The notes: a model not told the origin generated them from the letters alone. Positions 46,618-59,259 are shown, counted from the stretch's first letter. The stretch: 64,000 bases of DNA from Meconema thalassinum (GCA_946902985.2 OX336389.2:145999099-146063098), one strand, 5' to 3'. Program-made: numbers and translations.

Positions 46618-47274
46618 GCCATAATTTGGATAAAATGCATGGGCCAGTCCTTAGGGATCAGTCCAAAGGACCCGCCCACAGGGACCCGTCAACAAGGACC
46701 CGTCAATAGGGACTGGTTCGCGAGATATTAACTAAAGTGCACTTAGACCCTTTGTCAAAATTTCAAAAAATAGATTAAAAAGGGGGCGTTAGCGAGATTC
46801 AAAAAGGGGGACATTTTTTCACCCACTTTTGTACCTACCTTTGCACCCACTATTGCATTCACTTATGCACCCACTTTTGCAGCCACTTATGCACCCACAT
46901 TTGTACCCACTTATGCACCCACTTTTGCACCCACTTTTGCACCCACTTTAAAGTATTATTTATAGTATTGAGTGAACTTTGCTAGAGATTAGTTCATGCT
47001 TGACAATTGATATGAAAGTATCATTTTCATTTCTCTTTATTTGTTACTCTATTTACCCTTTGGATGTTTATCATTCTCTTTTAATACACCGTTTCAAACA
47101 CTTATAAAGAAAAGAAAAAAGCAAGTCCAAGAAAAAATACTGTGGCTCATGACAGTGCATTGTTTACTGAGCAAAGTCTAACTCCTGTTGATGTAAAAGT
47201 TATGTTTAATCCATCTTTCACGTCTCAAGAGCCATCAACATCGCAGATTATGCAAGAGGTAGTGTTGTTGTTTT
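46618..47274. other. Central spacer of element B
   Basis: Unpaired 657 bases. It contains, in minus orientation, a diverged copy of the subterminal region: GGTCC-type repeats (46640-46712), GGTTCGCGAGATATTA (46713-46728) and AGACCCTTTGTCAAAATTTC. Then come the 12-base minisatellite, AT-rich sequence and a short frame at the right. Confidence 0.75.
46826..46950 (+). repeat. 12-base minisatellite CACCCACTTTTG
   Basis: About eleven imperfect tandem copies (CACCCACTTTTG, CACCCACTTATG and variants) in the spacer; single copy in the element, not in the arms. Confidence 0.85.
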
Positions 47275-47276
47275 AA
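47085..47276 (+). CDS. Short unrecognised frame in the central spacer
   Basis: A 63-codon open stretch without an obvious start: KEKKKASPRKNTVAHDSAL, then FNPSFTSQEPSTSQIMQE. It is basic then polar and resembles a disordered linker. A possible donor (CAAGAG/GTAGTG) lies at about 47258. It could be the leftover exon of a gene removed when the palindrome formed, or chance. No family recognised. Confidence 0.25.
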   Translation, partial: YTVSNTYKEKKKASPRKNTVAHDSALFTEQSLTPVDVKVMFNPSFTSQEPSTSQIMQEVVLLF

Positions 47277-48310
47277 GGGTGGAACTATAAGGTAATCTGT
47301 CATCGATATGCAGATAGTGTTACCAAAGAAGAATTATTGGTGCTCTCCAAGTTGTTCATTTATTATGTGACAGTCAATGCCGTGAAAGAAATCTGGCAAC
47401 TTATACCAAAATCATGGACTCAAGATCCTGGATAGTCTTACCAAAGATGAATTATTGGTGCTCTCCAAGTTTTCATTTATTTTGTGACAGTCAATGCCGT
47501 GAAAGAAATCTTGCAACATGTACCTAACTAATGGACTCAAGACCCTGTGTTAAGTAAATACCTATTATTTCTTTGGATTAAGCATGTAACGAACACGACC
47601 TTTCTTATCGTCATAGTCATTATGCTTTAATACGTGTGGTGGATAAAGTATCGTTGAAAAGCTAAGCAACGTTTGACATCCTATAATGGCTCAGTGGGGG
47701 AGAGGTTGGCAGCCTTCATTGTGATTACTGCTAAAAAGGGAAGTTAATGATGAGTGGACATGAACATTGAAAAGGATTGAGGGAATGGTATTTCTTTGTA
47801 TTCTATTTTGTAAAGCCATATATGTTGTGAAATAAAAACAAGGTTTACAAGATCACAATGTCTTTTAATTTTAAAATGGTGATAGCCATTTCTTTATTTT
47901 CATTTTTTCACACATGAATATTTACAATTTCCACTTTTCATTTTTTTAAATTCTCCTTGTTTAGTTTACACATTCTGTAAATTTTTGTTGTTGTGAAATA
48001 AAAACAAGGTTTACCAGATCACAATGTCTTTTAATTTTAAAATGGTGATAACTATTTCACTTTTTCACACATGGATATTTACAATTTCCACTTTACATTT
48101 TTACATTTCCCTTGTTTAGTTCACACATTCTGTACATTTTTTAAAAATCTTTTTCGTAATATACAAAAGCAAACATTTTACACTAAAATGTATTACTTAT
48201 CTTATTTTTACTAAACTACAGTAGCCTAACATTATACATTCTACTTACATTTAAAAAAAAAATACAATATAAAACACACTACAAATATTACAATATAGTG
48301 ATCATTAGAC

Positions 48311-51300
48311 TTAAGTAAAGTAATAGTCGTCAATGCGACTGTTTCCCCAAGCAAAAGTATCAAATGTGTTGGGTATAATGAATCGTTTGTTGTCTTCATT
48401 ACTTAAAGCAACTTTGTTCAGCAAATTGGTATGTAGCTGATGATTTTTACTTCTAAATACACTTATTTTCTTATATAATACAGGTGGGTTACTAACTATA
48501 CAGTTTTTATAATCACTTATATCTAACTCTTTACTAACAACATTCTTTTTCACTCCTTTTAATTTTTTTACTACTACATCATCAATTGTCATATAGCTGT
48601 ATGATTTAGATTTTGTGCCTACAAAGGTGTCTATAATAATACCAGCACATTCATCGGGATAGTCACTTGTATCAAACCTATTTAGCTCAGTTTTGATATC
48701 CTCATAAAAATCATTAGTTTTAAACTCATAAATAAAAGAATCTGTGTCTGTGTAGAGTAATTTAGCATTATTAAGATAGTTTTTCTTTACATAATCATAG
48801 TGAAATTCATACATAAGTGTTTTTGACAATTCCAGAATGGTGTAACCCACATATATGGGTTTGTTGTAAGTTACTTTAAGACGATTCATTTGTATTACAA
48901 CTAAATCCTCATGAATAATTGAACACCTATGAAAGTTAGGCTTGCTTATTAAGTTGCTCGCACCATACCTTTTACCATCATTCTCCCACTTGGTTATCAG
49001 CTTTACAACAACTCGTTTATCAACATTCTCTATAGTCATTCCAAAAACACTATTATTCATGAGTTTATAAAAATCTTTTTCAAACGCGTTTGTTGACAGT
49101 GTTCTTAAATTATTGTTCAGATCAATATACGGTTTGAGCCATGCTGACTGATGAAATTGCAATACGCGATGAATTTTAGTTAATTTCAATCCATGCTGTA
49201 GACACTGTTTCAAGTTTTGATAATGTATTACATATTTACATTTATCATTCACATTAGCAATTAACATTTTTGTTCGTGATGTGATGTATGGAGATTTCAT
49301 ATTCTCAGGACAAAATGGTAAATCATTATGATCATCATGTAACTCTTTAGGGTACTCAAGATTTACCTCTAAAATATATCCTTTATCATCGTTATCATTA
49401 AGAGTGTCAACATGTAAGACATCAATTTCAGGTTGTGTCAGCCAGCGAAAATCTTTCAGTGGTAGATATTGACTCATAGCCCAACCATATTGGTTATTTG
49501 CATCGAGGTAGACAATATACTTTGACTCTTCACAAGGGTTGTAGCTAGGCATGTATTTATTGTTCGCTTTAGAGTACCGTCCACTACATTGGCTTAATCC
49601 ACCTCAAATTGATGATTTTATAAAATTGATCATGTCTATATAAGTCATTAATTCTAAATTTACTTTCGTTTTTTTCAACATTGAACTGAAACTTAACCCA
49701 GGAGCAGTGAAATACTGACAAGGATCAAGGTCATAAGTTTTCATACAAACATTCCGAAAATTTTCAAAAACATCTGCTAATAACAACACGTCTGTCTTCA
49801 AATATAGGTCTGAAAATTCTCCTAAAGTTTGAATGTCAAACTGTGCCCATACACGTTGTGCATGTAAATATTCCTGATCACTGATATGACTTGTTTTTAA
49901 GGAACTGTAAAATGCATCTTTCGGTGGTAAAGAACACTCCTCAAGACGTTCCACACAGTTAATATATTCGTAAGGGAATATACCCTTTTGACAAATCAAA
50001 TTAAAATCATCTTCTTTAGGAAAGACACGTTGAATTTCATGAAACTGATCTGATTTTAAATTACTAGCAAGCTTATCAAGACTACTCGGCATAAAGCGGA
50101 ATGAATCTAAAAATCGCATTTTTGTCGTTTTCTTATTGTCAGTTTTGATGTATTTTGTGAACGATATGTATTGTTCCTTATTATTTGCAATCACATCAAT
50201 TTTCACATCTGAAGCTCCAAATTCTTTAACGATAAAGTGGTTATCGTATTTGCTACCGTTGTGTAGAATGACCGGAATGAATTTACTTACTCTATAATTT
50301 AAATTACATTCTTGGTGAGCAGCACCACGATATTTTCCTGTTAAATGGTCATGATCGCGAACCCTGTCTGTATATAAACATTCACCGCATATAAAACAAT
50401 TAGTTTCAGTTTCAAAATTAATTTGCTCTGATGAAGTTAGTGGCTCCATTGGAATGATCGTATTTAAAATAGAGGATATACGGATGGCATCTTTCTCAAG
50501 CCTTTCCATAAAAACTTTAGGTGCATCAGGTCCTCTATAGAGCTCAAACTTATTTAAAGAGTCATCATAACTACATTTAGTATAATATGCAAAGCTAAAA
50601 GGTTCATGAATGTGAGTAGTGTTGGTAAAAGGTTGGGCTGGATTCGATGAACATGTATTAAATGGTTTTAGCAAAGCTTCAAAGTCAGCATATATAACAA
50701 ATGGTACTCGAAGCTGTTTCTCATAATCCTTAAATTTTAGAATGTTATTTTAGGAGTCGGTAATACCGTACACACATGATTACACCCCCATTTTTGATGT
50801 TGAGTTAGTTGGTCCTCTTTTCTGAAATATAGCAAACAGCCATCACACAACCACTTCTTAGATTCACCTTTTGATAGCTGACTACCAACAAGTCTACTGA
50901 AATGTTTTATCCAGCAATAGTGAGCATTTTCACCTTCGGTTATGTATAGTAAATTTACATGAGCATCCTTTTTTTCCTGAGTATAATATAGAGGACCTAC
51001 TATTCTCTTATTTTCAATTCCATAAACATTAATACTTACATTGTTCAGCTCTTCAAAACGTTGAATGTCTTTTATCGCCATAGGAAATTCTATTTCTTTT
51101 AAATCTAACACTGAAGAATAGTGAGGATAAGATGACGTTCTCTTTTCATTCATCGCTGCTGGATGGAGAGCTGAGGTTACAGCCCATGCAAAACATGCAT
51201 GGTCACTATTCATAACGTTTACACAAGCATTCTTCCGTTTAATCCATGCAGGTAAATCAATGTATGATGATGCTCGAAGGGGATTATATTTATTCATGTT

Positions 51301-51982
51301 GGTTTCTAAATAAAGTACTTCAACCAATGCCCAGCCCGACTCCCTTTCCTGGAACTCTTCACTCTTCACGATGATAGCACTTGAAATATTTTGATATATA
51401 TCACTAATATTAGTTGATTCACTAACAATTACGTTTTTTATATTAAAAGATTTGATATCCGTAATTTCACTTTCGCTCCCAGTTTTTACATAGAGGCCAA
51501 AAAGTTCAAAATTCATTTTAAATGTTTTATGCTCTAATAAAACATTTTCTACTAAGCCAAACACAGTACGTTGAACATTTTTTTAAAATGATTCAATACT
51601 TTGAGTTTTTTCTTTACTATAAAGTCTATAACTAGCAATTCGACTTTTAAATGCACTACCAATTTGTTGAACATTTCCAGAATTTCTTTCATGGCAAGCG
51701 TTATTTTTATGATGAATACTGCGTAAATGTCCATGAATGAATGAAGAAGGTATATCAATATTACATACATCACAATGTGTTATCGAAGGTTCACCATTCT
51801 TCTTTCTTTTTGTTGCACAACTATTTCCACAATCTTGAGAACGTTTACGCATTTGAGCATTACATTCATTTAAAGGTTCCGTGCTAGTTGTTGGTTTTAC
51901 AGTTTTTAATTCTTGTTGTTCACCATGCACTTTAACCATGTGGGATTGAGAACTGTTTCTTACAGTCACCACACTTGAACAT
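48311..51982 (-). pseudogene. Zinc-finger/family-B DNA polymerase, right copy (broken)
   Basis: Mirror of the left gene, ATG at 51980-51982. A 188-base deletion (junction about 51946-51950, at the 4-base word TCAA) removes most of the first and second fingers and shifts the frame. The shared TAA lies at 51583-51585. A 1-base loss in an A run near 50747-50751 shifts the frame between pieces 51564-50737 and 50674-49604. TGA at 49604-49606 replaces an arginine codon. The left copy's TAG and its TAA at 44064 are not present here. All exonuclease and polymerase motifs remain, with VFGMTIEN after the Pol B asparagine-serine where the left copy has VFGKNMEN. Confidence 0.9.
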
Positions 51983-52184
51983 GATGATCCCTTTCGAAAT
52001 TACCTATAAAAGAAAGAAATCAAAAATGTTAATAAATGATAAACAAAAGTACAATATAAATAGTTTAATTACATTCCAGTCAATGGTTACAGCAGGGTAT
52101 TTAAATCGATCATCTGTGAACTCCTAGCATGTCTAACTTCATGTAGTTCTGACTGTCACTGACACCTAGCGGTGAACATTGGAA

Positions 52185-52460
52185 CTTGATAGAGTGGGAG
52201 AAACCAGTGATCGCCAGTTAAGTGAGCTAAGTGTGACGTCATAACCAATCTTAATGCAAGTCTAAACTTGTAGAACATGTCACGTGATAGAAACCAGCGA
52301 TCACCAGTTAAGTGAGCTAAGTGTGACGTCATAGCCAGTCTTAAAACAAGTCTAAACTTGTAGAACATGTCACATATTGGAAACCAGCGATCGCCAGTTA
52401 AGTTACCTAAGTGTGACGTCATAGTCAGTCTTAAAACACGTTTAAACTTGTAAAACATGT
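52185..52460 (-). repeat. Three 90-base tandem repeats with CRE-type sites, right arm
   Basis: Mirror of 41241-41510. All three copies here read TGACGTCA (near 52236, 52326 and 52416). Confidence 0.8.
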
Positions 52461-53659
52461 CACATGACAAGGTTAAGTTAGGTAAAGTTAAGTGAACTGA
52501 GGTTAAGACTTTAAATATTCCCTCTGTCACTGACACCTAGCAATGAACATTCGAACTTAATAGAGTGGTAATCAAAATCTAACCTACAAATTTAGCTTTA
52601 CACATCATGGTCAAGTAGTTCCAACTTTTTACTGCTAAATATACCATTTTCACTGACATGTAGTGGTGAACATTGGAAAATAATACTCTAGCTGTTTAAA
52701 AGTTATTAGAGGGGCACTTACCTTTTTATAATTGATCAACTGCTGCCACTGAATGAACAGATTGTAGGAATCTGGTAACCTACAGGTACCCAATTATCTG
52801 TAAACAAATTAATCAATCAATCAATAAATACATTCCAATCAATAACTTCAACATCAATTAGTAATAAAAGACTACAATCCATTAATAATAAGTACTTACC
52901 TTGCAAAATAATTTAATTATTTTCTACCTAAACGGCTTTTTTTTACAACTCTTGAGGAGTAATAGAGCACTGTTCACTCAAAGCGAGTAATAAAGACTGA
53001 CAGTAGGGAGATATGTGACACCCCTCTTGTATAAACTCTCATCGCTCGTGTCAGCAGTTTTTTGCAGATCATTGCAATTCCTTTCCTAAAACAGCTGAGA
53101 GTCCAAAGCACACTAGGAACACCTGTGTGGTATCCAATGACTGCTGACTTTGCATAATCATCACCCATTGTCTTGATCAACACCTGAGGTTTCAAATTAC
53201 TGCAGCGTCAGTCATAGCAACAGCAGTGTGCGCTCTCTGCCATGTCAGCAACATGACACCGGAAGGAACACCTGTGTAATATCCAATAACTGCTAACTTT
53301 GCATGATCATCACCCATTGTCTTAATGAACACTTGCGGTTTCAAATTACTGCAGCGTTAGTAATAGCAACAGATCTGTGCGCTCTCTGCCATGTCTGTAA
53401 TATGACACAGGAAATATAACAAGACGTCTTACTGCACATACCATCTCCTCAGTTTTAACATCTTAAGAACATGTATTATTCTCTTTCAACTACAAATGAC
53501 TCGTTAGAACACATCCATCCACCAAGTTAGATCCCTTGTATGTTCACATGTATTTCGTCACTTTACTTTCATATCGTTATCCCATTATAGTAGTGGTGAA
53601 CAACGTCAGTTCAACACACACCAATGTAGTTAGACCCTTTGACATAATTTAAATAAATT

Positions 53660-53815
53660 CATGAGCCAGTCCATAGGGACCAGGCCAAAGGGACCGGTCC
53701 AAAGGGATCAGTCAAAAGGGACTCATTCACAAGGACTCGTCCACAAGGACCTGTCAACAAGGACCTGTCCACAAGGACCTGTCCACAATGACTCGTCAAC
53801 TATGACCTGTCAACA
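53660..53815 (-). repeat. 15-base GGTCC minisatellite, right arm
   Basis: Mirror of 39871-40035; the open frame across it is a product of the repeat. Confidence 0.8.
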
Positions 53816-54064
53816 TAACCCATCCACAGGGATCCACTCCCCCACCCTCTTACAAAAGCTATGAGTGGGCATGCGTAAAAAACATAAACAAGCATGTTAA
53901 TTCATAGTGGCTATCCCCGAACACATGCACTTTATGTAGAACTACGTTTAAATCCATATCGGCATTCAAAATCTCACATGTTGCAATTGGAAAGAGAGAT
54001 TCTCTAAAAAATTACAATTTCACCCCCTAGTAGGGTAGAATTTATTTTTGGGGTTGAAATATGT

Positions 54065-54160
54065 TGTCCATTGGAAAGGGGGTGTCAGCCCGAGTTCAAT
54101 GACACCTCATTTGTCAAAATCCGACCATGCGTTCGAGAGATATCGCGCCGCCGCCATCTT
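54065..54160 (-). repeat. Element B right subterminal motif
   Basis: Mirror of 39524-39617, with GCCGCCATCTT at 54150-54160. Confidence 0.8.
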
Positions 54161-54210
54161 GTGAGGTTGGGAGGTGGAGGTGGCTGTAGAACCGATTCAT
54201 TTCCACTACT

Positions 54211-54216
54211 TATAGT
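54211..54216. repeat. Target duplication, element B right
   Basis: TATAGT, identical to 39468-39473. Confidence 0.75.
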
Positions 54217-56219
54217 GTAAGGTCTGATATTCACCGGTACTAGATATTAAGAATAGAATAAGGGGCTCACGTCCATTTCAGATGATCTTGAAGAAGGTCC
54301 AAGTTCCTGCGGAATGCCCTTAGTCTGAGCATAAAATCCCACGCGATCCTCCGCACACGGAAATGTGTACAGATCGTCTTCATGGCTCCACTGGTCTAAG
54401 TCCCAAGTATCCAGACGTCAGCATCCATCGTACACCCAATTCATATTTAACGCACCATAATTCTGGCTCCACTCATGGTAGATTTCAAAAGTTCATACCG
54501 GCGTATCACTACCATGACGTCCTGATCGGATTGTCTTAACACCATAGCTTCTGCTATGAAAAAGCACGTGTCTAATACTGTCACTGATTTTACGACATTC
54601 ACCCGGTGTTTTACCGTCCCGAAATATTTCCGAATAGTCACAGTAATGTTCCCGGTTACTTGATTGTAATCCTTCTGTGGTTATCGCATACGCTTACACA
54701 CCTGTTTAGCCTTAATTCCATGTCAATTGCTAGCCATAAATCTACCCTGGTATGAGGTATTATATTCACATAACTCAAGTAAGGAGTTATTTCCAGCTCA
54801 TATGCCTTAATATGCTGTGAGCTCGGGCCATACCCAACACAACTTTGCATTTACAAAAGCTAGTCCCATCTAGTAAAACTATCCTGAGCACATTTGAACA
54901 ATGCCTCGTTTGTAGGATAATTTTGGCTTCCAGGTCAGGTACTCGTAACTTAAGATTGATTAAGCCGCCCGCTTATGCACTGATTAACTGCACAAACACG
55001 ACTGTGTCTCCCATTACAGCTGCTTGCTTGACCCTGCAAATCGTCAGGTGTTAGCATATATACGCGCATCACCGTCGGCGCATCTCTTCCAGCCTGCAAC
55101 CTGCGGCAGTGAAACTCAACTCAGTCAGGCGCTCGCTTCAAATTCAAAATATAGCCGCGACAAAAAAACATCATCTCCATAACCAGCAACTGACGCTCTT
55201 TCACACGGTTACATTATATAACTAAAACAATTAAACAAACCCTTAGGATGGCACAAATGAATTGCGGTAAGAAAATGCAACACAGATGTTTCCATGACAC
55301 TTGACTAGTATGCAAGCAAAGATTCAGCCAGATCGGTAAATTCTCAGTCCCATTATTCCATTATCAGTTATGCTGTAGGGACTGAATGTATTCCAATCTA
55401 GTCTACAGAGCAGATTTAAATACTGTTTCTTGTCAGCGATGGGAACTGATTAATAATGGCAGTCACATCACTACCAAGTTACACATTCCGACTCCTATTC
55501 CATTCTTAATCCAAAGTAAAACACACAATTTATATATTAATTTATTTATTTATTTATTTATTTATTTCACTCTGGGCTCCTGTATTTAACCGTCCCTCCC
55601 TTTGCAGGCGACTGAAAAGCACTACAATAATATAGGCCTACATGAACAAAGAGATCAAATAATTACAAAAGTTATAATACGTGACGTATGGACCACCGAT
55701 GGCCAGAATTGTCAAATGTTTCATCCTCCTTTTGGCCAGTTTCAATAAATTTTGTACAGGCTCGGCAGATGGTGCTTGTTTCGTAATTCCATTCTGGCTT
55801 CAATTAAAGGAAACCCTTCGCAGGGTAAGTACGATCGGATGATACTGTATGTACATGAAATTCCAAATTTCACTTTTCTATTAAAGTTGGGAATATAACC
55901 GTCTTCGTTTTTCTTCTTCTCCTACTTCACGTGCCACACACATAAAAAGACCAGCGTGGCATACCTGCTAAGTGAGTCTGTTATCCCAATAGCTCGTTCG
56001 TCAGATATCGTTGGCGGTCGATGACTGACCGCCACCGTTACGAACTCATTCCCCGCTATAAGTAATAAACAGTAAGCCATGGGATTATGCAATTACTTTT
56101 TAAAAAGACGACTATATGTGACCTATGGCCTTCATCAATATTGCACCTAATTGCTATTAAAATGAACATTTTATGTATATTACTGTGTATATAATTGTGT
56201 AAGGAAGAATATTTGCCTC
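54217..56219. other. Non-coding stretch
   Basis: No gene recognised. A TTTA microsatellite lies at about 55536-55567, followed by sequence (CTGGGCTCCTGTATTTAACC) that may be a LINE 3' end on the minus strand, unproven. Confidence 0.45.
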
Positions 56220-56690
56220 TCATCTAGGAATCGATTCTCAGCTGTCTCGGAACTCACCTGAAGCTAAATGGAAGCTATTCGGAAAATTTTATATTTCTCA
56301 TTTGGTTTGTATGGTTACCGGAGCTATTCATATTGAATTAGTAACGAACGCCTCCACTTTCGTTCCCTTCATAAATATTTTCCAATAATTCTACTACGTT
56401 TCAATGCGCAGAATCTTCTTGAAAAAGAAAAGCACTTACGTCACCTCCCGCCATGAATCAGATTTCTCATTTCTCTTATTGTAAGGGTTTCAAATGGAGA
56501 TTTATTCCTCTTTACTCCCCTTATCACGGTGAAAGATGGGACTCCAGTGTTAAGCTCTCTAAACGGTACCTGAAGCAGATTCTCGGTAATCGTATTCTCA
56601 CCTACAAGCGTTTAATTCTCTTGCTATCCTCATTGAAGGTGTTGTGAATTCTCGCCCCCTAACTGAGAGGATTGTTGTGATCCTGTAAAA
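56220..56690 (+). pseudogene. BEL/Pao-type integrase fragment
   Basis: One frame at about 56280-56375 reads KFYISHLVCMVTGAIHIELV, the start of the integrase core in Pao/BEL elements (usual form C.VTRAVHLELV), holding the first catalytic-region strand. After stops and a frameshift, 56484-56645 reads WRFIPLYSPYHGERWDSSVK and then LKQILGNRILTYK, the well-conserved W.F.PP.SPH.GG.WE..VK region. VNSRPLT ends it in another frame at about 56643. The middle third with the second catalytic acid is missing or scrambled. No LTRs seen nearby. Dead fragment of an LTR retrotransposon. Confidence 0.7.
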
Positions 56691-57789
56691 ATATAAACAT
56701 TTTAAAAATAAATTTTATGATTAACATTTTTGACATTTTGTCAAATAATTGTAATTTTGATAATAACAAATGATACTGTTTACGATAAATTTTCTAAATA
56801 ATATTTCCAAGGGATAGTTAATTGATTGAATGGTTGAATCCATATTGAATTGAATTTATATTTTGTGGATAATAATATTTTGACCATTATATTGATAATT
56901 GAGTCAAGAGGTCTGAATAGATTTTGGATCGAGAAGAGATGATTCAATAAATATTTTCTGTTTATCGAAGTTCTTCGAATCAAAAAGCTCGAATGTCCAT
57001 GTAAATGATATTGTGTTCTATTCCTTGTTAATAACTTTGTATTTGAACAAATCTTGAGATAACTGAATCCTGAAGTGTTAGTTAATTTGCTACTGTAATT
57101 TTGGAAAACTGAAACAGTGATATATTTTTCATCGAGTGATAAATTCTTTTTCATTTCAATATGTGAATACTCAAATAAGATAGGAATCAGGAAGGACAAT
57201 TAAATATGCACTGACAAAACCCTACTACTGTAAATAATTCTTTTGAGCGAAGTCAACAGGACTACTAATTTGACCTTCGTCTCAATTGCCAAGTGTTCAT
57301 GTGTTGGTGGAATTGTAAATCTTGTATATAACGTATGATTCGTCATGCATCTATTATGCTATTTTTGGCATGCCTTCAGTAATTTTTAACGTTTTAAATA
57401 AAATGAGATAATTTTACAGGTTGTGTTATTTTCAGAAAATCTCCTTCTATCTTTATTGTTGCATTGAGTCGAAAATCAGTAAAGCAATTTTTTTTGTTGA
57501 GTTATTGTAGTCACTTTAACCCATCTTGATTCTCGTGCTGACTGATTTTTGGTGAAATGCATATGTGGTCGTCCGGACTACGGTCTAAACGGGCACAATA
57601 CATACATACATACGCCTAACGGGCACATTGTAAGACATATAACGTTGATTTCCCATTTGCCACTCGACTCTTGATCCTGTGTACTTCTTTTCTCTGTGTT
57701 AGTGGTTTTGCCCCTTTGCTCTCCCAATTTGGTATATTGCTAGTGAATATACGTTTCCATGTTAAGTAATTTACACCCATATTGGGTTC
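56691..57789. other. Non-coding gap
   Basis: AT-rich; a short CATA repeat at about 57600-57614. No gene recognised. Confidence 0.45.
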
Positions 57790-57795
57790 TCTTAG

Positions 57796-58206
57796 AGTAG
57801 GGGAGCAAGGAGAGTTCTATTACACTAGGCGTGGCTGTGCCCAGTAAACCAACATGGCGGCCTAACGTAGGTGAAACATTTAAATAAGTAATATCTCTGG
57901 AACGCATGGTCCGATTTTGACATGCGACATGTCGTAGGACTTGGGTTGACGCCCTCTTTCCTATGGACCACTCATTATATTTTTGAAAAATTTTTGAAAA
58001 TTTTTGTATTCGAAAGTAGGTGATAGTTTGAAAACCAAACATGATAGAATGTTGTGGAATGGCTCAAACGAACGGTCTCCATGATCTTTATTTTCTTTAA
58101 TGAAACTTTTATTTTTATGTTCTTTTGAAAACAGTCCAATTTTGAAATTCCTATATTTCGGAAACTAGGAATTCTACAAATATGTTTATTTGACATAAAT
58201 GAATGG
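57796..58206 (+). repeat. Element C left arm
   Basis: Pairs with 59260-59669; holds one family motif (57891-57975) and one outer block with GATAGTTTGAAAACCAAACA. Confidence 0.85.
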
Positions 58207-59259
58207 CTTGGTCACATCCTACAACCGCCTGCTGTGTCAGAGAGCGGTTTCGCTCATCACCGTTGGCTAAAACGTTAAAGATCCCCTTCAGGGTAAAAAA
58301 ATCAAAGCTTGTGTTTTCATTCTAAATCTATCTCATTATTGAATTATCATTTGCATTAACGCTAATGTCTTGCCTTCATACAAATTGCTTGGACGTAAAC
58401 GTTGTAGCTTCATATCCTAAAACTGTCTGCTGGCCTATGAACATGCATCAATGTCACAGAGCCATGTCACTGATAACCGTTTACTAACAGGTTAAAGACC
58501 CACTTTAGGGGTTAAAAAATCCTAACACGCTTCACACGTTTTTTGGAATATTAGCGTTCATCCATTCATTATTACAAATATCGTAAAACGAACCGTCATA
58601 AACCGTCCCACCGTCCTGCCAAAATACCCATTGTTCTATGGGAATACCGCCACCATAAGTGGCGACAGTGGTACCGTCTGTGTTGACAACCACGCTTCAT
58701 TTAAAATTTAAAAAACAGGTAAACATTTTTTTCAACATGAATGGCGTTAGGCCCTTTGTGATATTTTTTAAAATAATAACTACCACATTCCAAAGGGGAC
58801 GTCACCCCGAGTTCTACGAGTCCTCGTACACATCACTAGCAGTATTGGTTCGCGAGATATAACAAAAAGGTCTAAAATCACATTTTTACCCCAAAATGGG
58901 TTTTTCATCCTACTCGACAAAGGCATTCTCGGCAAGAGGGCTACGCGACGAAAACAATGACACCTCGTACAATTCTCTAACCTTATTGGTTCGAGAGATA
59001 TCAGCAAAAATCGCAAAAGGCACTTGTTTACCCCAAAATCGATTTCCAATTTTTTTAAATATAATGAGTGGTGCATAGCAAAGCCCCATCAGCTCGAGTC
59101 TAACGACACCTCATTCGTGAATCTCGGACCATGGGTTCGGGAGATATCGGCTCGCATTAAAAACTCCTGACGCTAGGGCTTCCAAGCACCACTGCTCGCC
59201 TACTACACAGGTTTTGTCCTAGAGACTTGAAATTTATTTCAGCTGTAGAGGGGATTAGG

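Larger units (their letters stand above)
39474..54210. mobile_element. Giant inverted-repeat element B with two PolB genes
   Basis: 14,737 bases. Left arm 39474-46617 and right arm 47275-54210 are near-identical reverse complements around a 657-base spacer. Ends are AGTAGTGGAAATGAATCGG and its complement, flanked by TATAGT on both sides. Each arm holds, from the end inward, AAGATGGCGGC, the family motif, a GGTCC-type minisatellite, a 149-base tandem duplication, a TATA-type promoter, two predicted leader introns, and a zinc-finger plus family-B DNA polymerase gene. The two genes converge on the centre. The 6-base duplication, AG/CT ends and protein-primed-type polymerase suggest a Maverick/Polinton relative. 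No integrase, protease, ATPase or capsid gene is seen, and the arms are far longer than usual for that group. Confidence 0.88.
47275..54210 (-). repeat. Element B, right arm
   Basis: Mirror of the left arm, starting at AAGGGTGGAACTATAAGG. Confidence 0.92.

Noticed and set aside
53661..53864. 67-codon frame rich in K, D, Q and G
   Set aside because: It is the translation of the GGTCC minisatellite.
39474..54210. Simple assembly artefact (one strand folded onto itself)
   Set aside because: The arms differ by many substitutions, indels and a 188-base deletion, have distinct outer flanks and a matching TATAGT duplication. An artefact would give identical arms; long reads would still be decisive.
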